A DNA stretch of 64,000 bases from Aquatica leii (Eukaryota; Arthropoda; Insecta; Coleoptera; Lampyridae). The translations under genes and the position numbers were made by a program. The notes below the pieces were generated by a model. The model did not search any database, was not told the DNA's origin, and worked only from the letters and a program-made list of their open reading frames with translations. Positions 10,484 to 21,830 of the stretch are shown one piece after another (within the stretch, counting starts at the first letter, position 1; the number at the start of each line of letters is the position of its first letter). Where the stretch lies: assembly GCA_035610365.1 (NCBI GenBank), contig CM069436.1, positions 43,868,602 to 43,932,601 on the forward strand, read 5' to 3'.

Positions 10484-10690
10484 CTTTTTCAGAGTTTAGA
10501 CTATGGCTTGTTTCAAAAGTGGATAACCTAACTTTTGAAAAATTCTTAGTTAGATTTTGGTTCTTTGTTTGAGTTTTGCGAATTATCTCACGCGCTGATG
10601 AAGCCCTTTACGAAAGTGGCCGAAACGTTGGCAACTTCAGTTACAACAACAATGGCACAGTCCAAACCCGGAAGACATTCTTAACTTACT
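10484..10690 (+). repeat. PLE terminal repeat, direct copy, with hammerhead-like core
   Basis: CTGATGA (10595-10601), stem II AGCC...GGCC and GAAAC (10622-10626) lie in the same order as in the inverted partner at 9907-10106. It also keeps the CCGGAAGACATTC end. No complementary stem I is visible, so function as a hammerhead is not claimed. Confidence 0.6.
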
Positions 10691-13600
10691 ATATATTCCG
10701 GCTGTGGAAGCCTTTGCCATTACGTTTTTATACGTGTTAAATAATGCTTGAATCTAGTTTTTCAGCTGCATACGGTAAAATATTAAATACGCATGCTTCA
10801 TTTTGCGTAAAATTTTTGGAAAAAATAAAATTCGCGTATGATTATATACACAAACTTTTCAATTCAATTTTCGAAAAAAATTAAAATTTGAATATAATTA
10901 TGCAGACCTATAGGTTTTCAATATTTTATTTAAAAATTGCATAAATATTTTACGTAATTGTTATAATTATTGCGACAACGCCTTAGAAATGCCGTTTTTT
11001 TTGTATACAAATACAATAGGCATCATTATTTTTACGAAGCAAAATGAGAAAAAAGTGCATTAAATAGTTTTACTATAAAATTCAAAATAATTGTACACAC
11101 ATTGCAATTAGTTATTAATTCGTAATTGCAATGCTGTTAACAAGTTTACAAATTACGTTATTTTTAGAAAATGTAATTTATGTAATTATTGATATAATTT
11201 AACTTTGACATTATGCGACTATTTCTTTTATGGCACTAGATAAGAAATAATACGGGTAGATAAATGCTGTCGCTAATTTGCAGTCGTTATATAATTTGCT
11301 AATAGCTTTTTTTTCTTATTTGTTTACATATTAACATTTTGTGTTTTATACGACTTTAAAATAATGTATTCCGTTACATACATTCTAAACAAAAAAGTAG
11401 ACAGACTTATTAAGTACTAAATTAAACATTTTTTAAATAAAATTAAATTATTGTATAGATACCACCTTTTATTTTAACAATAAAAAAAATTAACTAAAAG
11501 CAAGTTTTAATTCATAATCAAATTGTAGGTAACACATGTCAACATTTTTAGTTTTGCTACCTACTGTTTTGTAGAGTCTTCTCAGACACCAAAAAATTTA
11601 CTTCAAGATATTATTGTTTTAAGTTTTTAAGAGATTTTCAAAATAGCATTAGTATAGCAAAATATTATCTTTTTAATTTTTAGGTAATCTTACTAACCCA
11701 ATTAAACGGTTAGAATTAATAGTTAACAATTATTTCAAATCTTTTAAGGAATATGTAGTCTTTGCAAGTGTAATTTTGATTTGAATTATTTCACATCAAT
11801 GAAGAATTTTTTTAATTTATGATAAAACTTTTTAATGTTTTTTATTTTATTTATAAAAAATAGAAAAATACACATATATTCATTAATAAGCTTACGCTCA
11901 TGTATAGGCTTTGCTTAGCCTCTATTTTTGTATATTAATTATAGGTTATTCGAGTTTATCACATTGTTACATTAGATTGTCATTGCTTTAAAATTCTAAA
12001 ACTGTAACATGAACATATTTGACCTGAGAAGTATTTTATACTTAATCTATAAGCAATGCACACAATATTCTGTATTTGATACGTGTGTGGTACATAATCG
12101 CAATTTTCTTCCATGTGACATATCTGATACATTTTTTTTTACTTAATTTGTATACATCATATAGTGCATATTAGATATATTTTTGATACATATACAATGT
12201 TGTTGACATTCATACATCTTTGCCATGTAAATGAGATGTCTGTGTAATCCGTTTGAGAAATATGAAATCTTTGTAGAATATATGTAACGTCTAAATTTCT
12301 GTTAACTAAAACAATTTAAAAGAAAGTTACTTAAAAGATTACAGCACAAATACTTGACTCAAATTCGATTAGTTTTTATATTTGTACGCTTAGTAAGATA
12401 CAAAATAAATAAAGTTATTTATGTACATACAAACTTTTTTGCCATCTATTATAAACTAAAATGTTATAAAATAAAAAAAAGGTCAATTAATGTGGAAAAT
12501 AATACTTGTTCTTAAGAAGTAAAGATGCTATGAAAGTAAATGAAGACCAAACCATGTATGTAATTTCTATGTATACTATATATAATATGGATAAAATTTT
12601 ATATATTTTTAAATTTATTCAACTGTAGTTTTTAAAGTTTTTTAATACGAAATGCTACTATATAAAAAAACACCTTATATAGTAATCATAATTTTCTTAC
12701 CAATTTTCTTCTCGGGTTTGCTTGTATACGTAAACAATAATCTATTTACATTAATTTTTTAGCTGAATTTTCACAATACACTTCTTTAGAGTGAAACATT
12801 TTATCATTGTACCTTAAAAATAGTTATTTTGCATATTCAGCTTTATTTTTGCAGTGTTATTTATTGATCTAAGTATTTGGAAGTATGTGGGTTCTTAGAA
12901 TAACAAATTTACTTAACTACGTCTCATGTGAGAACGTGTAGTTCTTAGAACAGTGAATTAAACATTATAAAGTTATTTTTTATTTCTTTTTATTAACGGT
13001 GTCAACAAACTATTTAATTCTACAAGTCTGTAATTTTTTATTTTTTGACACAAAATTAATTTTTTTTTAAATTTAAAATTTTTTTGCTTATATTAATGCT
13101 ATGATTTTACCTTCGAATCTAACAACCTGTTAATCAGATACACGGTGTATGTATTTATTGCTTTCTAATTAATAAACATTTTGTTGTTGTTTTTAAATGT
13201 CGGATATTGTTATTGTTTGGTTATTGTTATCAGAAACACCAAGTCCCAACGTAATTCTATTAAACGATGTGCAGTGTACTTAGTGTTTTAGAAAACACCA
13301 ATTTAGAGTTAAAATAAAATAATTCAATAATTGTCTATAGAAAATTAAATTCACGATTCTAGTAAATATTAAATTGAACTTAAAAAACATGATGTCAATA
13401 TTTGCTTAAAAAAACTAACATAAATTAACGTGCATAAATGCAGTTGATTCTCTAATCTATGTTTGCGTCAGTGTTGCATATGGGCTGAACTACAGTAGTA
13501 GAACGGTTACATCAGACGAAAACTAGTTTAATTCCAGCATAGAAGCTGTAATGAATCCTCTTTAGTTTAATTAAAGACATGTTATTGCTACACGATCGCT

Positions 13601-16600
13601 TCAGACGTTTAATTAAGTATTTTTATTTAATCTAGTTGTTAGATGCACTTGTAAGCCAAGAACACGAACAGTATTAGAAATAATAACATTGATAATTACA
13701 TTATGTAAACAAAAAATAACGTACCGTAACTACGTCAGTTGCAAGTGCAAAAAGGTTAGTTTCAATCACGTTAGATAACGTTTGATTTCCGGAAAATAAA
13801 AGAAGAGATTGTGGTTACACATAAAACTTTATTGTTAGTGCGCAATCAACGCTATCGGATCTGATAAATGTAAAAATTTTACATTAGATTAGTCTGTTTA
13901 AAGCATTAATTTTTAGTATCTGCAATCAATAAGTATAATTACTTTAATAATTATTTAAAATTCACTAACTATTTATTACAAAAATTTATTTTGTACTGGA
14001 ACCCAGAAAATTAGTTTTGTTATGAAACTGTTTCTTATAAATATGATTCTTTTCAAAAAATGTTTAAACAAATTAGCATACTTGACAAATACATATATTG
14101 TATAATAATAAACAAAGTTTAAAGAGACTTAAAAGCAGATACGAATATTCATGATTTATTAACTGCAGAAATATTTATAAAGTAATCCATTTTTTTTTAA
14201 TTACGTGTTATTTATTTGCTGATTTTGTCTATAATACTTATTTGTATCACTAGTCCAGAAAGTGCTATTTTGGTAGTATGAGCATATTTGTTGGCCGAGG
14301 TGAAGCCGAGGCCTACAAAACGCGATTGTGACACATGTAAACTACATCAAAACGGATGGAAGCACAGAAAAAATTGAAGATTTTTTTCAAGATAACTGAA
14401 ACAATTTTTATGCAACTGTTTTCAGTAGTAATTCTTCAAGCAGGCGCGCAGCGTCGATTATACACTTTTGTTTATAATGTTGATTATTTTCGTAACAAGT
14501 TTTCGATTTCGACCATTTTTAAGATATAAAAAATGCCAAATAAATTTAGCTTGTAAACGAAGAAGAAGAAAGTTTAAATTTTAAGAGCTAGTAACCTTAT
14601 CAAATATTAATAATTTATTACAAAACCTGGTAAGCTAACAAAATGGTAAAAAATAAACAGAATGAGACGTCAGTTATATCATATTTATTATAGAAGATTT
14701 TGGCGTTTGTAAAGACGGTATAATACTGACAACGTTTGTACTTACAAACTGCGAACTTACTTTTAAGTGAAGTTATTATTTAGATTATGATGCAGACTAA
14801 TAAATTTATAGAAAAATAGGTTTATTGTACGGCCAACTCTGTGACTGCAAAACTATTGATGTTGTTAAATTCGAAGCATTGTCACGTGCAAGTTTAGAAA
14901 ATGTTATTGACCGTTCGCGTGTATCTATATTTCTAATAATTATCTGTTAAGAAGATAAAATTCTGTTACAGTTCATTAATGCAAATTTTTTTCGTGCTAA
15001 GGACAAACCTGCGCCAATAAAAAATGTTTTGCACAAATTTCCTCAAACTTTTGATTGCTTTATACAAGGTGTTTCATTAATAATTGGAAATATTTTAACT
15101 GTAAAATTCTAAGCTCAAAATATTAAGATTTAACTCAAATCATTTTGATAAAATGTGACTCCTTACTCAATTACAGTGTTTCATTTAAAGATTTAAAAAT
15201 TATTTTTGCTTAGTATTTTAAAACTATTTGACGTATCGTTGTCATATTTGACAGAAAGTGTAGGTACTGTAAACTCTACTCAATTATGTAAAATAAACGT
15301 TTCTGGCTACCACCTAAGGCGTATGATAGAAACAAGTGAGTGGTTGAACTTTTCCAAACTCTACGCCACTGGCGGAATTGTTCTTGGGACATGATGTTGG
15401 TATTTCAAGTTAAAATACATTTACTTTGTGGTTTTTTTTATTGTTTTTTTTATTCAGCCAGTAGACTTAACGTATTCCTCTGCGACTTGACGTAATAAAT
15501 ACAAATAACTTTATCAAATAAAATACAAGGTATCATTACATAAAACTATATTTTTAATTAATAATCCTAATTTTATTCAATTATAATAAATTTAGAGATT
15601 ATTTCATTTTTTTAATTTCTTGATGCTGACGTTCTCTGACCCTCTTTAGCCAGTTTTTTATACTTTTTTTCCCATTTTTTTTAAGTGGTGCCTGAAACAA
15701 TGCAACTACATAAGAGATAGTAATTGTCATGTAAAGTTGATAAAAAAGTTGATACAAAAAACTTATTTTGGTATTTCTATGTAGTCAGAATTTGCATTTT
15801 TCTAAATTAAAGAATTGATAAATTGATACTTCTGGTTATTTTGTAGAATTATTGATTGATCTTTTTGACGATTCTATTACTGATTAAATCATAAGAGATC
15901 GATTATAACCAGTCAAAAATGGTATAAATCGTTTTTAAAAAAATGTTGTCAGTTTTGCAAATTCATTAAGAATTTTTATACGTGTTACATTTACGTTTTA
16001 TCAGAGGATTGTGGCAAAAATAAAATTATTTGTTTCGTTTATTCCTAAACGTATTTTTAACTGTTCAACTAATTATTGTGGAAACAATAATACAATACCA
16101 GAAATCCACACACTAATCATAACCATGAATTAAACCGTTGTTATCAAGAAAACGATAATTAATAAGATAATTCAAAATAATAATTATAAATGATAACTTT
16201 TATACATTACAAATAAATACAAGGTACCAAAAACTTACCAAATAAATTTACTTATGCACAAAAACACCCAAAAAACATTGGATAATAAAAAAAAAGAACA
16301 GATAAATAGTGAGAACACCAACAAAACATAGTGCAAACGGTGCAAACAGTCTACCACTTTGATATACCAAAGAAGTGTGTGGTTCTCTAGTAGGCACCAG
16401 AGAACAAAAAGGAAAGTGAGCACGCGCACTAAGTTTGCATTCGTTACGTTTATGTGCGAAAACCAATTATCGGTATGGTTGAAGTAAATCACATACATCC
16501 ACATCTTCAAAAGATTTGTTACATCAAAAGAAAGATTAACCAGAGTAACCGAAATTGATGAATGGATAATATTTATTTAACTGTCTTATATTTATATCAT

Positions 16601-17145
16601 TAATTAATTTATATACAATGTATGTATAATCTTGTTCTAATTTTATTTGATAAGTAATTATAAATAAACATTTGCATTAGGTAATATGCAAAACCTTCTT
16701 TTCAATTTTTTTAAAATTTGATTAGAAATATAAATTGACAAACGCCCAAATTTATTTTCCTGTATATTACATCTCATCGTACGTTCTTCCTTGACATCCT
16801 GAGGACGTCCTGTTAAAGATATCTTAAAGAGGTCCGTTTTAAATACCATGATGTAGAGACATCATTTAGACATAAAAAGAATGTTCCTGGGACGTCGTGT
16901 GTTTACTGGGATAGTACAATTTTTAATTGTTTAATAGTTTTCATGTAAATAACCTACTCTGTAACGATAAAGTTATTATTTTTTAAGATATTTAAAGTTA
17001 AACGTAAGGCTGCGTAGTTATTTTGATTTTATTGTGTATTAATTTTGATGTTTTTGGGTCATCGAATTGCATTTATTACGCAAATAAAATTTTAATCTGT
17101 ATTAACAAAAAACGTAACTTATTCTTTTTCTCCTTCCTAGGTTAA
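10691..17145. other. Long AT-rich non-coding stretch
   Basis: No protein-like frame is found. Slightly more complex islands occur at about 14,280-14,470 (GGCCGAGGTGAAGCCGAGGCC, itself a short palindrome-like string around 14,294), 15,290-15,390 (a block with CTGGCTACCACCTAAGGCG) and 16,340-16,500 (CTCTAGTAGGCACCAGAGAA). These look like worn repeat pieces, but I cannot assign them to a family. The small hydrophobic frames at 16,235-16,510 on the minus strand are probably incidental. Confidence 0.5.
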
Positions 17146-17477
17146 TATAACACTTGAATTACTTTTCTAACTCTGTAATGAAGAGGGGCATCAAAATAAT
17201 TAAATTTTTATCATCTTGACTGAAAAATTAGAAATTGTCACGTTTACGTTCGTTAGCGTTTAAGTTTTGTCATATTCTTATTTTTAATGTAATTTATTTC
17301 TTAATTTTAGTTGTTGTTGTGACCGTTTCAAAGTGTAGTCCTGAACACACCACTCTATAAGTTTAAATTAGGCCTGAAGATGTGCGCACGCAGCCACACG
17401 AAACGTAGTCGGTTCTTAGACACTTCTTTTGATGCCCTTCTTCATTGAAGAGCTAAAAAAACAATTCAAGTGTTATA
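17146..17477. mobile_element. 332 bp inverted-repeat element with internal hammerhead-like core
   Basis: TATAACACTTGAATT at 17146 is the reverse complement of AATTCAAGTGTTATA ending at 17477. The match goes on inward for about 50 bp through CTCTGTAATGAAGA / TCTTCATTGAAGAG and GGGCATCAAAA / TTTTGATGCCC. Inside, CTGAAGA (17374-17380) is followed by a possible stem (UGUG/CACA) and GAAAC (17400-17404). It could be a MITE, or a Penelope-like terminal repeat with a partial inverted copy upstream, as at 9.9-10.7 kb. No coding sequence. Confidence 0.7.
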
Positions 17478-19990
17478 AAAAACGTAACGTTATTTCAAAT
17501 TCAAATATTTAAACTTTTCTTTTAATTAGATTATAACAAAATGGTTCTTTTCAAAACTACAATTTGTTCTTAAACGTTGAATACATCTATTCATTTCAAA
17601 AAATTTTAATAAATAACATTAATTTTTTTTGTTAATACGAATTAAAGTTTCAGTTGCGTAGTAAATGCAATCTTATGACTCAAAAACGCCGACATAATTA
17701 ATACACATTAAAATCAAAATAATTAAGCAGCTTTATATTTAACTTTAAACATCTCAAAAAATAATTACTTTATCGTTACTAAAAAAGAAAATATGTATAA
17801 ACCTTGCTTTATTTGCTCAGATTGTTAATAAAGAACAAATGCATACGTCTAGAAAAGGTCAAAACATGCACATTATTATTGACTAGAAACAGTTTTAATC
17901 GTCATAATCCCAACAATGTTATTTATAATAATCATAATATTTAAAGATAATTAGAGTAGCTATTATTACACGAGGACAAAAATTGCCAGACTTACCGAGC
18001 GTTGTGAAATTATGAGCTATATACAAGCAACCATAAAATGTTATATATCTACTGATGTAGTTAGTTAGTTAGTTAGAATAATGCGTATCATAAATTGCTA
18101 AAATACATAAGAATTTTAGAAGTTTTACGTAATAGCCGTAGATAAAAACAATTATACGTACAATGCAATTAAAAATTCATAATAAAAAATAACATAAGAC
18201 ATAACGAAAATGTTGTAATGATATCGTTATGATGCTACTTGAGCTAAAAATAATTATTACCGCTCTTCCATTATTTTCTTATTGTAAGGATTTAAAAAAT
18301 TTAATCTGTTTGTTAAATCGTCTATAAAAACTTTTTTGTTTTTTCTAATTTGATATTTACAATTAAGATGTCACTTACAATTTTTTTAAAGTGTTATTTA
18401 ATTATAAAATCTAAGCTCAAATAGTAATTTTACTTTGTAATAAATGTTAAATTCTGTAGTTTTGTATTCAGTTCTGTAACTAAAATTTTTTATAATTTAA
18501 TTGGTCTTTGGAACTGTACAATGCTTTTTAATTTTGTTTTATTAAAATTGTTAACTACTAAGATAATATACATAAAATATATTACAATTTTGTCATTACA
18601 TTGTAACTTAAGCAAAAACATTTTTTTTTGTTAAAATAAACTATATTAATCAAACATATATTAAAATGTTTATTGTAAGTTAAATGTAAACAATAGAACT
18701 TGATTACTTTTTTTTTATCATTAAAAGCAAAATTATTACGTAACTTAAAATAAACAAAAACTTGATTAATTTAAATAATTAAATTGTCAAAAGTAAAGTA
18801 AATAATTTCTATACACATAAAACTAATAATTTTTTTCAAATTTTACATTTATATTAATTTTTCTATTTAACTGTAAAGAATATTAGTTATTTAATTTAAA
18901 CTTATAATGTATAAAATAAAAAATTATTTTTACTTATTCTTTTTAGTTTATGTGATCACGGGATTTTATTTATATTTAGAGCGCGTGTAATGTACAACTC
19001 AAATCAAACTTACGATTTTAATCAGAAACCGTAACCGTTAACTGCAATTTTAAAATTTTAACTTTCGTTTCGTATTTTTAATACATTTGATTTAAATGAA
19101 ACCTACAAATTCAATTTTACCAAATTCTACGCTGTTTTTCAGTTAGGATTGTAATAACAATTTTAAGAAAAAAATAACAAACGTACAAAATAGCTTTTTT
19201 ATTGATTTTTTATTCTATTTTTTTATTAACATTGATTTAAAAAATGACATATCTTAAACACAATCATTTCTATTTTTTAAATAGAATTATTTTAGCTAAA
19301 TATGTAAGATTCGTATTAAGGCACAATTTATTTAAAATATAATTCTAATATGCATTGAATCGTAATAATCAAAAACTGTGTAAAACTGTTTGTTGTGTAA
19401 ATATTATAATATAAAATTAAAATAAAGTTTAAATTACAAACTAGTCAAATAATTTTTTTTTAAATTAATTAATGCGCGTATAGCTTAGAAATTTGAATAA
19501 CTAGTGTAAACATTGTCTTTATTTTCGTTAATTAGATGTGTAAACATGCTATAGTTTTTGTAATATAACATTTTACAATTAACTATTTTGCTTAAATTAA
19601 AAAATTAACAATTGTAGTCTTAACACTGTATAATCTAAAAGAACAGGAAAGTTACGTTCTACATTTTCAAACCTTTTTAAGAAGTGCAGAATAGAATTAC
19701 GTTTAAAAACTAGGTTGAATTAAGTAATAGATTTCGTACATAAAATATTCTTAAAAATAAAAAAAACATAGGTAACTTCTAATTTATCGCATTAGAATAA
19801 ATAACGTTAACAATTCTTATGTCTTCAGTATACGTTTGTTTATTGGGAATTACGTTGATACTTTATAGTAAATTGTTTTTGTCCAAATTATCTAAGAACA
19901 AATAGTTCTTTCACTTTTCTTAAAACGATTTATTATTTGAGAAATGACAAAAAAAATATATATTTTCGTAATTAGGGTCTTTGTCAGTGT
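17478..19990. other. AT-rich non-coding DNA
   Basis: I see no recognisable gene or mobile element. A short TTAG tetranucleotide run (about 18,059-18,076) is present. Confidence 0.55.
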
Positions 19991-20110
19991 CTGAGAGCCA
20001 TAACAAGAAGTAGAATTTGGCCTTTGCCGTATTGTCGTTCGTAAACCCAAACAAACTGACGTTTTGCAAGACATTGCAGCTTGCATCTTCAGAGTGGTAA
20101 ATGTCACTGA
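19975..20110 (-). repeat. PLE-like tail with hammerhead-like core (minus strand)
   Basis: On the minus strand CTGAAGA (plus 20086-20092) is followed by a five-pair stem II, GCAAG...CTTGC, then AAAAC (plus 20061-20065) where GAAAC would be expected, and GTCAG. This is the same layout as at 3362 and 17374. The first base of the GAAA box is mutated, so it is a decayed copy. An AT-rich tail follows in the minus direction. Confidence 0.45.
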
Positions 20111-21240
20111 AGGAAAAAGCGTAAGAGACGATATTTATACCAATATCGATCTATAATGTCTCTAAACAGAATTTATTACTATTATTAAAATTACATTTGA
20201 TATTATGTAAGAAAAACGTTTACTTATACTCAAAACCCCGTAGTACGTATATTACAATATACAACAAACATAAATAGTACTTAGCATTGTAATATTGTCT
20301 AAGTATGCATGTGCGTATAAAATACACATTTTAGGAACGTAGCACTTTGTTATTTAAATTTTATAAGTTTTTCTATTGATTTTCTACTATAGTTTATGTA
20401 GTACTGTAGAATATCTTGCATCTGGTAACAATCATAAATTTGATTACATTATTGATTTTAAAACATGGTTTTTATAACATACTATACATAATCTTAAAAA
20501 CCTGAAATTGTTTGTTAAAAAATATTTCTGCTTATTTATATTTTGTTTCTTTTAAGTTTGAATTTTTCAAGTAGTATTTTAATTATTGTATTTCAATTTA
20601 AAAAAAAAATATGTGTAATTTTCTAATATTAGCAATAATTAAAAATTTTTGCAGATGCAGCTTTTAATAAAAATGTGAAAGGAGTTCATGCTATTTTAAT
20701 GTAGAAATAACTAAAATTCAATATTTAACAAAACAGGTAAATTTATAATTCTAAAAAAAGAACGTACATTTACATTTTTCAGGGAGACACAAATTTAGTT
20801 TTTTGACGTTTTGTTGGTTATGCGCAAAACTTTATTAGACTATCACTCTGACTAGATTTTATCTAAATACAACAATTGTCGAAATTAACACAATTAATTC
20901 AAAGATTTAATAAAAATTACAAACAATAAATAATTAATCGACAATAATAAAAAATAAAACAACTACAGCTCCAATCTGCAAAGAAGATATGCCAGCTAAA
21001 ACAATTAATTTCAACTTTTTTACGCAATAAATGATTTGTCTAATCATATTTTAGAATTTTAAGTTGGTACATTCACAGTTAAAAGCAAATTATAGCACTT
21101 TACAGCTGACATTTTTCGCGTGCGGTTTATTAATTACCAATTCCTTTTATTGTGTTACAGTGTTACTCTTGTATATTTAAGTCAGTTTTTTGAAGATAAC
21201 TTTGTTGTTTTATTGGTGAAATACAGGTACGTACGTAAGC
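20111..21240. other. AT-rich non-coding DNA
   Basis: Nothing recognisable; homopolymer-rich sequence without protein-like frames. Confidence 0.55.
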
Positions 21241-21830
21241 TTATCTTTATTATGACTAGAACTACAAAAAAACTATACATTCTGAAGCTCAAAACATTAT
21301 CAAAAATGTTATTTACTCAAACGTCAAAAAGCTGCTGGTGAATAGGTATTCGCTTTGTACAAAACAACCGAACTTGCAGCTAGAATTTTAAGGATCAGGA
21401 AAGAAGCTGTTGTGGCTGACGGTAATTTACAAGGATCAAAATAGTGATGGATGAGTGCAATTTAACAATTTTAAAAAGATCTATTGAATGAAGTTTACAC
21501 AGTTGACAAGCAAGTTCTGACGGTGACGTTAAAAGGTTTAGTGAGTAAGATGTAAGACAAGATTAATTATACTGGCAAACAAGAAACTATTGGATCTTTT
21601 AAGAATTGCGGCCTTGAATTTAAAAAATTTTTCATGAAACGCAATGATATCGTAACTTGACGTTTTTGTTGTCTATAGTAGTTGAGAATAAACCCTGCGC
21701 TCAAAAATAAGTAAAAAGCAAGACTGGTTTAAAAGTAACAAGGTTTCAGCAACTGGGGGATATAAAAAGCCAAATTGTTAGTACTGCTGAAAAAAATTTA
21801 TTACACTAAACCGTGTTATGTGCATCATAT
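21240..21830 (+). pseudogene. Relic of a DDE transposase (Tc1/mariner-like superfamily, HTH part)
   Basis: Across broken frames one reads TTELAARI-like text at about 21,362-21,400 (LAARILRIRKEAVV), then INYTGKQETIGSF (21,568-21,605) and GLEFKKFFMKRNDIV (21,610-21,660). The pattern helix, GRET-like, G-x-KFKK and R-DIV resembles the helix-turn-helix to DDE linker of insect transposases with a DDE_3 domain. The catalytic domain downstream is too eroded to read. No terminal repeats were found. Treat as a weak homology call. Confidence 0.35.

Larger units (their letters stand above)
9907..10690 (+). mobile_element. Mini Penelope-like element with inverted terminal repeats
   Basis: A ~200 bp repeat occurs inverted at both ends. 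Read on the minus strand from about 10,106 to 9,907, and on the plus strand from 10,484 to 10,690, both contain ...GATAACCTAACTTTTGA..., ...CTGATGAAGCCC...GAAACGTTGG..., ACAACAACAATG and GAAGACATTCTTA. Between them only the GIY-YIG endonuclease end of the PLE protein remains. Penelope-like elements are known for terminal repeats that can lie inverted and for hammerhead motifs within them; the reverse transcriptase part is gone here. Confidence 0.8.

Noticed and set aside
16235-16510. 91- and 72-codon overlapping minus frames as genes
   Set aside because: No recognisable domain; two overlapping frames in unassigned sequence suggest chance.
18059-18076. TTAG repeat as interstitial telomere
   Set aside because: Insect telomere repeat is TTAGG; this is only about four TTAG units.
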